64,000 nt of DNA from Leguminivora glycinivorella (lineage: Eukaryota; Arthropoda; Insecta; Lepidoptera; Tortricidae), in the NCBI RefSeq assembly GCF_023078275.1, contig NC_062982.1, positions 2,409,001 to 2,473,000 on the forward strand, in the 5' to 3' direction. The translations under genes were made by a program, and so were the position numbers. This document shows positions 43,050 to 52,337 of this stretch, one piece after another. The notes under the pieces were generated by a model. It had not been told where the DNA came from, did not search any database, and saw nothing but the letters and a program-made list of their open reading frames with translations. Numbering within the stretch: the first letter of the stretch is position 1; each line of letters opens with the position of its first letter.

Positions 43050-43374
43050 TGTTTTTTGTATTTTTTCTCTTATCTGTCATTTAAATTTGCCAATCTAGTG
43101 TCTAATATTTGCACCTTTCTTCTTAAATAATCGACATAATCGTGTTTTAATTTTCTGCGATTTTTAAGAGTCGCTTTTTTACCCGCAGACGCGCGCGAAG
43201 GGGACGGGTTATATTCTGATAGTTCACTTGAAGGTGGCGTTTCTTCTCTAATAACTCTTTTAGTATATTTGGCTTGTTTTGCTTTATTCTATCCCCGTAA
43301 CGTTTAGCTCGATCCCTCCAGTTTTTTTTTCGCGTAGCTTTGTTCACGAGAAGTAAGTATCTTCTCGTGAACAC
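43050..43374 (-). pseudogene. Relic of a basic, TPPSS-containing insect protein
   Basis: On the minus strand a first frame (43374-43300) gives ATRKKNWRDRAKRYGDRIKQ. After a shift, a second frame gives AKYTKRVIREETPPSSELSE, PSPSRASAGKKATLKNRRKL and YVDYLRRKVQILDTRLANL, then a stop at about 43070. Order and style (W+..+K+YR..+K, then TPPSS, then a lysine/arginine-rich helix) resemble a family of uncharacterised, multi-copy insect proteins that I know only from memory. Function unknown. Frameshifted, so probably dead. Confidence 0.45.
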
Positions 43375-43689
43375 AGCTATGGTATTTAAACAGTATTTTT
43401 TTTTAAATAATAATCCATTTTCTTTTCTTATTTAATACCTTTCTCTAGCTTACTACCTTACTTCTGCTATGAATGACATTGGCATCCGTTTAAATTTTTT
43501 CAGACATTTTGGCATAATTGAACTGTAAAACTTATTTTATTAATTTAATCACCAAAATACTGATATTTACCACTTCGTACTATTTCTACATATAAGGTGT
43601 CACACATGTCAAAGTATTATAAGCATATATCTTACAAAGAACTTTAATTTAATAAATAAATTTAACAAATTCATCTCCCGATGCATCAT

Positions 43690-43787
43690 TTTCGTGGTCA
43701 AAAGTCACTTTCGTGTCCGACCACGAAAGTGACTTTTGACCACGAAAGTGACGGATCACGAAAGTGACGACCACGAAAGTGACGATA
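43690..43787. repeat. CACGAAAGTGAC array with 26 bp perfect palindrome
   Basis: 26 bp arms at 43690-43715 and 43722-43747 (TTTCGTGGTCAAAAGTCACT...) are exact inverses around TCCGAC. CCACGAAAGTGAC or a close form occurs four times on the plus strand at 43721, 43740, 43756 and 43771. Read as protein, the second half spells DHESD twice. The role is unknown. Confidence 0.75.
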
Positions 43788-44398
43788 GTCTGCTTTAACG
43801 GATTTATACTGAATAGTTTTTAAGTTATAACGGAATTACATGGTCGACGTGTAAATTAACCCCAGAAAGCATGAATTAAGCATATTAATATAATTTAATA
43901 ATTAAACACTTACCTAAACTTAAGTCAACAAAAGTGACGCACGATCTTTGACACAGACTTGACAAGATACAATATCATTTTATTAATCATAAATGATGTC
44001 CGTCATCGGTGTCCAACTATTTACCAAACTTTTGACGCAGAGTATCGGTGTTGCTAATGTATTTAAAACGTGTAAATACTACGATGTGACCAGTTTTTTT
44101 GCCAAAAATATTACTAAATATGAGTGACCACGAGAGTGATGATGGTTTTAGGAACAAATTAAATCATGTCAATATTGATATTCATCATTGCTGTATTTTT
44201 TGTGCTTTTGTTTTATATATAGCCAACTTACTTCCACATAAGTATATACAGTTAACATTGCGTTTTTGCTAAATATGTATTTTTAACAGTAGTGAGCAGT
44301 AGACGATGTCTCATCCGAACTGACCACGTAGCGTGATGTTTATTACGTAAATCGGCAATTTCAGAAAAACATCTTACAATATTCTAAAAAACATTATT
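43788..44398. other. Unassigned stretch
   Basis: A further diverged GACCACGAGAGTGATGATG lies at 44125-44143, starting a short frame MSDHESDDGF. AAAAGTGACGCACGATC is at 43930. No gene is supported. Confidence 0.4.
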
Positions 44399-44424
44399 GG
44401 ACGATAATAATAATAATAATAATA

Positions 44425-46110
44425 AGAGGGTGAAGTCATCTCTCACCTTCTGTACATGGACGATCTCAAACTATTTGCACCGAACACCCAAGACCTGATG
44501 GTGCTATTGAAAACCACAGAAGTTTTCAGTACCGCCATCAGAATGGAGTTTGGTGTCGATAAGTGTGCGGTCATGCATGTGCAGCGGGGGGAGGTTGTAA
44601 ATTCAGAAAATTTACAACTTTCTGAGACGATGTCGTTCAGATCTATCTCTGAATCAGAAACCTATAAGTACCTTGGTATGTCACAGTCGTTGGGTATTGA
44701 GGATGTTGGCATTAGACGGTCGGTGAAGGAGCGCTTTTTCAGTCGGCTGACAAAAGTCCTTAACAGTCTTTTGTCAGGAGGCAACAAAGTGCGCGCCTTT
44801 AACGCCTGGGTAATGCCTCTACTCATATACTCCTTTGGCATACTACGGTGGACCCAGACTGAGCTGGACGCCCTGGATCGGAGGGTCCGCTCACTGCTTA
44901 CCACACACCGTATGTTACACCCGCGCTCGTCTGTTATGAGATTGTACATCCCACGGAAGTGCGGAGGTCGAGGCTTCCTAAACGCCAAAGATCTCCACAA
45001 CCGTGAGGTGTACAATCTCAGGAATTACTTCCTTAACAACGAGTGCGGGATGCATCGTGATGTGGTGGCAGTGGACGGAAACCTCACGCCGCTCTCCTTG
45101 GCGAAACAGAACTGGCGCAAACCTGTGGTACTAAGTACTGCGGACCGCAAGGCGGTATGGGAGAGCAAGCAGCTACACGGGCGGTTCTACAAGGCCCTCA
45201 CGGGACCCGATGTAGATCTGCTCGCATCGGTGAACTGGTTACGATTCGGGGACCTCTTCGGAGAAACCGAGGGTTTTGCCTGTGCAATTGCGGACGAAGT
45301 TATGATGACGAACAACTACCGGAAATATATCCTGAAGGACGGTACGGTCGACATTTGTCGGGCATGCCGCCGTCCCGGAGAGTCACTCAGGCATATTATT
45401 TCCGGTTGTTCTCATCTTGCTAACGGCGAGTACTTGCACAGACATAATCTCGTAGCCAGGATTATTCACCAGCAACTTGCTCTTCAATACGGCCTTGTGG
45501 ACCGCGAAGTACCGTACTACAAGTACTTACCTGCGCCAGTTCTCGAAAATGGTCGTGCCACGCTCTATTGGGATCGATCTATTATCACTGACAGGACTAT
45601 TGTAGCCAATAAACCTGACATTGTGATAATAGATCGACTGCAACGCCGGGCAGTGCTCGTTGACATCACCATCCCCCATGATGAGAATCTCGTGAAAGCC
45701 GAGAAGGACAAGTCCAGTAAGTACCTAGACTTGGCTCACGAGATAACCGCCATGTGGGATGTTGAATCAACGATCATTGTTCCGATAGTCGTTTCAGCGA
45801 ACGGTCTCATAGCGAAGAGTCTCGACCAACATCTTAAGAGACTCTCGCTAGGTGGCTGGATCAAGGGCCAGATGCAGAAGGCGGTGATCTTGGACACAGC
45901 ACGGATAGTTCGACGGTTCCTCTCTCTGCAGCCCTAACCACCGGCAGCTTGGGCCCTGCCCCGCTGCTGGCGGCACCCTAGGTTAGGTTTTTTATAATGT
46001 GTTTATATGTGTTTTATATTGTTTTGTATGTGTTTTTGTATTTTACTTTTATATTCATATTATAAACAGCCTAGCCTAAGAAAGAAAATAAATAAAGAGA
46101 ATAATAATAA
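44425..46110 (+). mobile_element. R4/Dong-type LINE, truncated copy A
   Basis: Starts directly after (ATA)n/(TAA)n at 44403-44424 and ends in (AATAAT)n at 46100-46112. It is identical to the 3' part of copy B (48472-50157) except for three bases seen by eye: one more G in a run at 44586-44591, A for G at 45150, and G for A at 45865. The 5' border falls just before the YMDD box, a typical 5' truncation of target-primed reverse transcription. Confidence 0.85.
44456..45937 (+). CDS. R4/Dong-type polyprotein, C-terminal part (copy A)
   Basis: 493 codons, open throughout; the start ATG is the M of YMDD (Y codon at 44453). Parts in order: the end of the reverse transcriptase (YMDD then DKCAVMHVQRG), the thumb (YKYLGMSQSLGIEDVG, RAFNAWVMPLLIYSFGILRW), the zinc knuckle CRACRRPGESLRHIISGC (C-x2-C-x8-H-x4-C), and a restriction-enzyme-like endonuclease with KPDIVIID and VLVDITIPHDENL. 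It ends ARIVRRFLSLQP. The polymerase palm is mostly missing, so it cannot be active alone. The insertion habit in TAA repeats and this domain order are those of Dong from Bombyx mori, R4 clade. Confidence 0.85.
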   Translation: MDDLKLFAPNTQDLMVLLKTTEVFSTAIRMEFGVDKCAVMHVQRGEVVNSENLQLSETMSFRSISESETYKYLGMSQSLGIEDVGIRRSVKERFFSRLTKVLNSLLSGGNKVRAFNAWVMPLLIYSFGILRWTQTELDALDRRVRSLLTTHRMLHPRSSVMRLYIPRKCGGRGFLNAKDLHNREVYNLRNYFLNNECGMHRDVVAVDGNLTPLSLAKQNWRKPVVLSTADRKAVWESKQLHGRFYKALTGPDVDLLASVNWLRFGDLFGETEGFACAIADEVMMTNNYRKYILKDGTVDICRACRRPGESLRHIISGCSHLANGEYLHRHNLVARIIHQQLALQYGLVDREVPYYKYLPAPVLENGRATLYWDRSIITDRTIVANKPDIVIIDRLQRRAVLVDITIPHDENLVKAEKDKSSKYLDLAHEITAMWDVESTIIVPIVVSANGLIAKSLDQHLKRLSLGGWIKGQMQKAVILDTARIVRRFLSLQP

Positions 46111-46359
46111 TAAAAAAAAAAAAAAAAAAACCGCTGACACTGACGGACGTGTCTTTGGATAAATTTTCACAATTTTATTTATTTTTATAGTATTTTTATC
46201 GCCGTTATTGGTTTTTGTGGTTCAGTTTTTGTGTATTTCTTACGCTACATTAAAATCATGTACAATGAAGAACATCCAACGAATTACTATACTATCTAAA
46301 TACACGGATATCAGCATGAACTGTCAAACGGCGATAAGTGCATTGTGAAATTTGTGAAA

Positions 46360-47376
46360 ATGTTAACGAGGTCACGCACCAAAGCGGCACAAAGAAACGC
46401 ACGCCCACCATCCCCGCCCGCCTCGTCCAGCTCCCCGTCCGCATCGTCGTCGGGCGACGAGTTCGCCACGGCGCCCGACACCGACGGGTCCAGCGACGAG
46501 AGCGGGCCGCCGCCGCCACCGCCGCCACCACCTACGCGACGAGGGCGGCCACCGCTGCCGGCACGCTTGGGGCCTGCGGGACATCCTGCCCCGCCCACGG
46601 CTCCCGCTGCCGGTGGTGTAGTGCGTCGCATGACATGGACTCGAGAAATAAACGAGAATGTCATGCGCGCCTATTACGGGGCCACAGAGGGGGGAACCCG
46701 GCTATCCGCGTACCGTTCGAGAATGCTGCCTCTGTTTCAGGCACTCGAGCCATCCACCACCGTATCGGAGCAGCGGCTATCGGATCAGGTGCGCGTCATT
46801 CAGCGGTCAAAGCGGTTGGATGACGCCACACTTGATCGGCTCCGCCAGGAGGCTCTCGCTACTCGCGCGGACCCTGCCTCGGGGCGGGATTTGCCCGCCA
46901 TGTCGCCGGACCCGGTGCCCGAACCCGACCTGGCACCGGAGGCGCCGCGGGTTGATTCCGGTAACGACGGCGGGGACTTCGCGAGTCAGAGCGAGAGTGA
47001 GCCTGCCAATGAGCAACTGAGGAGGTCTTTGGAAGAGGCGATTACGCAGTATCGCTCCACAAGCAATCCTAGGCCACGATTACCACGTCTGCCCATGAAT
47101 AGACGCAATCTAGCGCTAATAGGAGCCTTAAATGCTTTACTAGATCCATATATGCGGACTAGTAAAGATCTAGATGATACACACTCGATCATGTACTGCG
47201 GGGCCATCGCGGCGTGCCGTGTTGCTCGAGTCAAGTTTCCGGACGCTGACCGTGCAACTAGGACCGCCGAAGGTGTCCCTGCATGGCAAGTACGGATCGA
47301 GCGTCGTATCAACTCGTTTAGGACTCTCATTGCAAAGCTGATCTGCTTCAGAGGGGTAATAATCGCCCCCGAGTAA
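46360..47376 (+). CDS. Dong-type polyprotein, N-terminal segment
   Basis: From ATG 46360 (MLTRSRTKAAQRN). A low-complexity serine/proline region of about 75 residues includes a run of nine prolines. Next comes a domain beginning RRMTWTREINENVMRAYYGA with AYRSRMLPLF and SEQRLSDQVRVI, seen in N-termini of R4/Dong-like elements. Then there is a variable acidic part and ALNALLDPYMRTSKDLDDTH. The stop (47374-47376) overlaps an ATG in TAATG. I think this is a one-base deletion in the C run just before, not a real second cistron, because relatives have one ORF. Confidence 0.75.
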   Translation: MLTRSRTKAAQRNARPPSPPASSSSPSASSSGDEFATAPDTDGSSDESGPPPPPPPPPTRRGRPPLPARLGPAGHPAPPTAPAAGGVVRRMTWTREINENVMRAYYGATEGGTRLSAYRSRMLPLFQALEPSTTVSEQRLSDQVRVIQRSKRLDDATLDRLRQEALATRADPASGRDLPAMSPDPVPEPDLAPEAPRVDSGNDGGDFASQSESEPANEQLRRSLEEAITQYRSTSNPRPRLPRLPMNRRNLALIGALNALLDPYMRTSKDLDDTHSIMYCGAIAACRVARVKFPDADRATRTAEGVPAWQVRIERRINSFRTLIAKLICFRGVIIAPE

Positions 47377-48356
47377 TGCGCTTTGTGAACCAGGCGTTCG
47401 CGGGGACGGACATCAGGCCCCGCGACTATTTGGCCAATGTCACAGAGCGCATCGACTTCCTGAAGCAGAAAGTCTATGCATGGGCAAGCCGTATTCGCCG
47501 CTACAGAAAGCGTGTGGACCGATTCCAGCAGAATCGTCTTTTTCAAAGCGACCAAAGGAAAGTATACCGAAGGTGGGAGGAAACCGACCCTCGTGTGTCT
47601 GACGTGCGGCTGCCGGATGCTACTGCCATGTCTGATTTCTGGCGTAGCATCTGGTCGGTGCCCGTCGAACACACGGAGGGTGAGTGGATGACCGTTGTCG
47701 AACGCGAGTGCGAGAGCATCGAGCCTATGGGGGCTATCACCATCAGCCCCGACGACGTAAGTTGTGCTACCCGTACGGCCCAGAACTGGAAAAGTCCTGG
47801 ACCGGACGGATTGCACAACTTCTGGCTAAAATGGTTTCGATGCTCGCACTCGCATTTGGCAACGCAATTTCAACAAGCCCTCGATCTTGGTTCTCTCCCA
47901 CCTTCCCTAACAACTGGTGTTACTTTCCTGCTCTATAAGTCCGGTAGTACCACGGAAGCAAAAAACTACAGACCCATCACGTGCTTGCCTACACTTTACA
48001 AGCTCCTTACATCCATTTTGAGAGCAAAAATTAACGCGCATATTGTCGCTAACAACATTCTGGCTCCCGCTCAAAATGGATGTAGGGTTGGGTCCCGTGG
48101 TACTAAAGAGCTCCTCCTCATAGACATGACCATCTGCCAACAAGTTCGGCGGAACAAGGGGGCCATTTCGGCCGCTTGGATTGACTATAAGAAGGCCTAT
48201 GATTCGGTGCCTCATTCATGGCTGAGAAGGGTATTGGAGCTGTATAAACTTGATGCAGCTTTAATATCCTTCCTGGCTGCATGTATGAGGCAGTGGACCA
48301 CAGTCCTTCGTCAACCAGGAGGCAGGGATGGCCCCCTGGCCCGCAGGACTTCATAA
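47376..48356 (+). CDS. Dong-type polyprotein, reverse transcriptase segment 1
   Basis: 326 codons. RRYRKRVDRFQQNRLF and RKVYRRWEE are the linker seen before the reverse transcriptase in R2/R4-type elements. The polymerase begins with NWKSPGPDGLHNFWLKWF, then TTEAKNYRPITCLPTLYKLL, APAQNGCR and the catalytic motif A IDYKKAYDSV near 48180-48209. The frame is lost at the C run 48332-48336. The start ATG is nominal. Confidence 0.85.
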   Translation: MRFVNQAFAGTDIRPRDYLANVTERIDFLKQKVYAWASRIRRYRKRVDRFQQNRLFQSDQRKVYRRWEETDPRVSDVRLPDATAMSDFWRSIWSVPVEHTEGEWMTVVERECESIEPMGAITISPDDVSCATRTAQNWKSPGPDGLHNFWLKWFRCSHSHLATQFQQALDLGSLPPSLTTGVTFLLYKSGSTTEAKNYRPITCLPTLYKLLTSILRAKINAHIVANNILAPAQNGCRVGSRGTKELLLIDMTICQQVRRNKGAISAAWIDYKKAYDSVPHSWLRRVLELYKLDAALISFLAACMRQWTTVLRQPGGRDGPLARRTS

Positions 48357-48646
48357 GGATTGAGCGAGGAATATTCCAGGGTGACAGTTTGAGTCCATTA
48401 TGGTTCTGCCTAGCTCTGAATCCCCTCAGCACGCTGCTGAAGGATTCTGGGCTAGGTTGCCGGCTTCGGAGAGAGGGTGAAGTCATCTCTCACCTTCTGT
48501 ACATGGACGATCTCAAACTATTTGCACCGAACACCCAAGACCTGATGGTGCTATTGAAAACCACAGAAGTTTTCAGTACCGCCATCAGAATGGAGTTTGG
48601 TGTCGATAAGTGTGCGGTCATGCATGTGCAGCGGGGGAGGTTGTAA
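48337..48646 (+). CDS. Dong-type polyprotein, reverse transcriptase segment 2
   Basis: In the next frame the protein continues as GPQDFIRIERGIFQGDSLSP LWFCLALNPLS and then LLYMDDLKLFAP; YMDD at 48500-48511 is the active site. It ends in a premature stop caused by the five-G run at 48633-48637. Copy A has six Gs there and stays open. Confidence 0.85.
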
Positions 48647-49983
48647 ATTCAGAAAATTTACAACTTTCTGAGACGATGTCGTTCAGATCTATCTCTGAAT
48701 CAGAAACCTATAAGTACCTTGGTATGTCACAGTCGTTGGGTATTGAGGATGTTGGCATTAGACGGTCGGTGAAGGAGCGCTTTTTCAGTCGGCTGACAAA
48801 AGTCCTTAACAGTCTTTTGTCAGGAGGCAACAAAGTGCGCGCCTTTAACGCCTGGGTAATGCCTCTACTCATATACTCCTTTGGCATACTACGGTGGACC
48901 CAGACTGAGCTGGACGCCCTGGATCGGAGGGTCCGCTCACTGCTTACCACACACCGTATGTTACACCCGCGCTCGTCTGTTATGAGATTGTACATCCCAC
49001 GGAAGTGCGGAGGTCGAGGCTTCCTAAACGCCAAAGATCTCCACAACCGTGAGGTGTACAATCTCAGGAATTACTTCCTTAACAACGAGTGCGGGATGCA
49101 TCGTGATGTGGTGGCAGTGGACGGAAACCTCACGCCGCTCTCCTTGGCGAAACAGAACTGGCGCAAACCTGTGGTACTAAGTACTGCGGACCGCAGGGCG
49201 GTATGGGAGAGCAAGCAGCTACACGGGCGGTTCTACAAGGCCCTCACGGGACCCGATGTAGATCTGCTCGCATCGGTGAACTGGTTACGATTCGGGGACC
49301 TCTTCGGAGAAACCGAGGGTTTTGCCTGTGCAATTGCGGACGAAGTTATGATGACGAACAACTACCGGAAATATATCCTGAAGGACGGTACGGTCGACAT
49401 TTGTCGGGCATGCCGCCGTCCCGGAGAGTCACTCAGGCATATTATTTCCGGTTGTTCTCATCTTGCTAACGGCGAGTACTTGCACAGACATAATCTCGTA
49501 GCCAGGATTATTCACCAGCAACTTGCTCTTCAATACGGCCTTGTGGACCGCGAAGTACCGTACTACAAGTACTTACCTGCGCCAGTTCTCGAAAATGGTC
49601 GTGCCACGCTCTATTGGGATCGATCTATTATCACTGACAGGACTATTGTAGCCAATAAACCTGACATTGTGATAATAGATCGACTGCAACGCCGGGCAGT
49701 GCTCGTTGACATCACCATCCCCCATGATGAGAATCTCGTGAAAGCCGAGAAGGACAAGTCCAGTAAGTACCTAGACTTGGCTCACGAGATAACCGCCATG
49801 TGGGATGTTGAATCAACGATCATTGTTCCGATAGTCGTTTCAGCGAACGGTCTCATAGCGAAGAGTCTCGACCAACATCTTAAGAGACTCTCGCTAGGTG
49901 GCTGGATCAAAGGCCAGATGCAGAAGGCGGTGATCTTGGACACAGCACGGATAGTTCGACGGTTCCTCTCTCTGCAGCCCTAA
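48638..49983 (+). CDS. Dong-type polyprotein, zinc knuckle and endonuclease segment
   Basis: Same protein as copy A residues 46-493, with one change (K to R, codon at 49196). It holds the C-x2-C-x8-H-x4-C knuckle (from 49402) and the KPD...D endonuclease. The product would nick the TAA target and prime reverse transcription. The frame is open to 49983. Confidence 0.85.
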
Positions 49984-50159
49984 CCACCGGCAGCTTGGGC
50001 CCTGCCCCGCTGCTGGCGGCACCCTAGGTTAGGTTTTTTATAATGTGTTTATATGTGTTTTATATTGTTTTGTATGTGTTTTTGTATTTTACTTTTATAT
50101 TCATATTATAAACAGCCTAGCCTAAGAAAGAAAATAAATAAAGAGAATAATAATAATAA

Positions 50160-51142
50160 TAATAAAGCCATTTATTCCCACAAAAACATTATAAAACATG
50201 CAACAAAAACAAAAAAATAAAAAAAAGAAAATAATAATAACATTAAGAATTTACAATTTAAGATCGGCAAAATAGAAATTTCTCAAATTATTCATTTTTA
50301 AGTAATTTAAAATAAACTAAATTATTTATCAATATTCTCTTAACTTAAAATTTACAACTTTCTCGTATCATGCACAATTTGAAAGTGAATAATAACTTAA
50401 TTAAAATTTAAACATATTATTTTTCTTTAAATGAATACAATTATCTTAATTTTTAGAATTATATTATAAATCGTTTTTGGGGACCCAATTTTGGGTAAAG
50501 GCCTCCTCCATACATGACCACGATTTTCTATTTTGAGTGAGTCTAGTCCAGGTACCACCGGCGAAGTCTTCGATGTCGTCTCTCCAGCGTCGGCGCGGAT
50601 GTCCCCTGCGAGTTCTGCGTCGCGACTCGTCAATCACGAACCACCAGTGCAGTATGCGCTCGCTCCAGCGGTCGTCTTGCGCGCGGGCGACGTGACCTGC
50701 CCATCGCCATTTTAGCCTGCAGGCTAACTCAGCTACGTCTATTACTTTGGTCTTTTTTCTTATTTCTGTGTTTTTAACCTTGTCTCGTATTTTCAATCCC
50801 AACATACTCCGTTCTGCTGCCCGTTGAAATACTTGTAGTTTATGTATTATGTTCTTATTTAGAGTCCAGCTTTGACACCCGTAAAGAAGCGTGGGAGAGA
50901 CGACCGTGTCGAATGCTTTCTTCTTGAGGCTAATGGGTAGGTTTGATTTGAAAATATCTTTTAACGACCAATATCTTTGCCAAGCGATTTTAATTCGACG
51001 TTCTACTTCATCTTTAGTCTGATCTTCAAATGTTATTTTCCGTCCCAAATATACATACTCTTCCACGTACTCTATTTTAGTTCCCATAATAATTGTGTCT
51101 ATTTTTGTACTATTTGTCATTATGCAGGTTTTGTCCATAATA
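50160..51142 (-). mobile_element. RTE-like LINE, 5'-truncated, with (TTA)n tail
   Basis: Coding at 51138-50464, then about 300 bp of AT-rich 3' UTR. On the minus strand it ends GGGAATAAATGGCTTTATTATT. Its (TTA)n tail is the (TAA)n track that received the Dong-type elements. The left duplicate GGACGATAATA is now 5.7 kb away at 44399 because of those insertions. Confidence 0.75.
50464..51138 (-). CDS. RTE-like LINE polyprotein, C-terminal part
   Basis: 224 codons, open. The parts are IEYVEEYVYLGRKITFED, EVERRIKIAWQRYWSLKDIF, PISLKKKAFDTVVSPTLLYG CQSW, KLQVFQRAAERSMLGLKIRD, LKWRWAGHVARAQDDRW and RGHPRRRWRDDIEDFAG, ending FTQNWVPKNDL. This is the thumb and C-terminal region of the element usually annotated as endonuclease-reverse transcriptase in Lepidoptera. 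The endonuclease and polymerase palm are missing, so it is dead although the frame is open. The ATG is nominal; truncation lies within 5 bases of it. Confidence 0.8.
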   Translation of the reverse strand: MDKTCIMTNSTKIDTIIMGTKIEYVEEYVYLGRKITFEDQTKDEVERRIKIAWQRYWSLKDIFKSNLPISLKKKAFDTVVSPTLLYGCQSWTLNKNIIHKLQVFQRAAERSMLGLKIRDKVKNTEIRKKTKVIDVAELACRLKWRWAGHVARAQDDRWSERILHWWFVIDESRRRTRRGHPRRRWRDDIEDFAGGTWTRLTQNRKSWSCMEEAFTQNWVPKNDL

Positions 51143-51327
51143 GGACGATAATAGTATTAACAAAATAAACACGTAAAGTTAATAAAATATCATTTACTAC
51201 GTATACTTTTCTGCACATCAAGTCTGAACACAGTTTCATGCATTGAAATAATGACCCAATCACAGTGAACGGTTTGACAGTATTTCAGCTAACATGTAGA
51301 GAGACTTGCTAGCTTCTTCGGTCAGTC

Positions 51328-51565
51328 TTCGTCTTGGACAGAACGCGGATAGTTCAGCGGTTCTTGTATGTCACTCCGAGCACCCTAACCATCGGCAGCG
51401 TAGGCCATGCACTGGCCGACTAGGTGTGGCACTTTGGATTACGTTTTTATAATAAATTAATGATAGATTGTATTGTTTTGGTAATATATTTTCTACTCTT
51501 ATACTACTCGTTTGGTACTCGTATAAACCTAAACTGAGATAATAAATGAATAAAAAGAAATAATT
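51328..51565 (+). pseudogene. Old Dong-type 3' end relic
   Basis: LDRTRIVQRFLYVTPSTL (51333-51386) parallels the end of the copy A/B protein (LDTARIVRRFLSLQP). The next 170 bp, from CTAACCATCGGCAGCGTAGG, follows the same 3' UTR order with many changes and ends in AATAAATGAATAA. It is an independent, older insertion outside the nest. Confidence 0.65.
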
Positions 51566-51603
51566 AGTGAAACTCTGACATAAGTAATAATTAATGAGAC
51601 TAT

Positions 51604-51731
51604 GCGTTTTCACATTATCCGATCCGATATCGGATGTAGGACTGATACCCCATACATTACAGGCGCTATCTTGGATTTTTTCCATTTAAATCCTTCCGAC
51701 ATCCGATATCGGATCGGATAATGTGAAAACG
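51604..51731. mobile_element. MITE with TGCGTTTTCACATTATCCGA ends
   Basis: The left arm reads GCGTTTTCACATTATCCGAT and on through GATATCGGATGTAGGA; the right arm is its inverse. The sister copy is at 58838-58967. Confidence 0.75.
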
Positions 51732-51892
51732 GACTAAGACAATAGATACTTTGTTAGTGTTATATATGCCTATGTATATCCCACCAAAAACATTCTGTAA
51801 AAAATAGCCGTCTCGGTGGAACTGCTTGTTTATCTCTAAAAAGTAATGAAATCTACATAAAGTTACTGCGATTTCTTTATTATTATAGTTAA

Positions 51893-52128
51893 CTAGCCTT
51901 TGCCCGCGGCTTCGCTCGCGTTAAATTCGAAAATCTCTCCACAAACTTCCATCCTCCATTCTAAGGAAGTGGGGGGATATAAAAAGAGACAAAAAGTAGC
52001 CTATGTCACTTTCCATCCAGTCAACTATCTCCACTTAAAAAATTACGTCAATACGTCGCTCCGTTTTGCCGTGAAAGATGGACAAACAAACAGACACACA
52101 CACTTTCCCATTTATGATATTAGTATGG
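51893..52128 (-). mobile_element. Helitron-like element H1, complete
   Basis: Minus strand from A^TCCATACTAATATCATAAA to GGGCAAAGGCTAG^T; both termini fit the H1 rule. Confidence 0.7.
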
Positions 52129-52337
52129 ATGTTGTGTGACTTGGCCGTTGAAGTGTAGTGGTGCTGGCGACAGATTGGTGCAATGGTGTCATGGAGCACC
52201 TGGTTATAAACTTCTTTATACCCTTGTGTATAAACAAGTTTATAAGTTTCATATTCGATGGTCCGAGCTAAGGTTCGTAAAGCCATGAAGCCAAGCTGAT
52301 AATTATTGACGCTAAACGCCGATCGAAACGCAGTCTG

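Larger units (their letters stand above)
46131..50157 (+). mobile_element. R4/Dong-type LINE, near-complete copy B
   Basis: About 4.03 kb. It starts CCGCTGACACTGACGG after a 19 base A run that follows copy A's TAA tail, has a 229 bp 5' UTR, one long polyprotein in four frame segments, a 170 bp 3' UTR, and ends in (AATAAT)n. The size, single polyprotein, C-terminal endonuclease and TAA-repeat target match the R4/Dong group. All three frame breaks are one base short in runs of five C or G (47366-47370, 48332-48336, 48633-48637). If each had six, one frame of about 1,208 codons would run from ATG 46360 to 49983. Confidence 0.85.
44399..51153. mobile_element. Three-element nest with 11 bp outer target duplication
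   Basis: GGACGATAATA occurs at 44399-44409 and again at 51143-51153. Between them lie a minus-strand LINE (about 50160-51142) and, inside its (TAA)n tail, two plus-strand R4/Dong-type elements. The duplication is best explained by the minus-strand LINE inserting first. Part of the match (ATAATA) overlaps the microsatellite, so GGACG is the strongest part. Confidence 0.75.

Noticed and set aside
44662..45015. 117-codon minus-strand frame, repeated at 48708-49061
   Set aside because: It is duplicated only because copies A and B are duplicated; antisense to a real protein and without motifs.
46986..47816. 276-codon open frame on the minus strand
   Set aside because: It lies antisense to the Dong-type polyprotein, which has clear motifs; the minus frame has none and reflects high GC.
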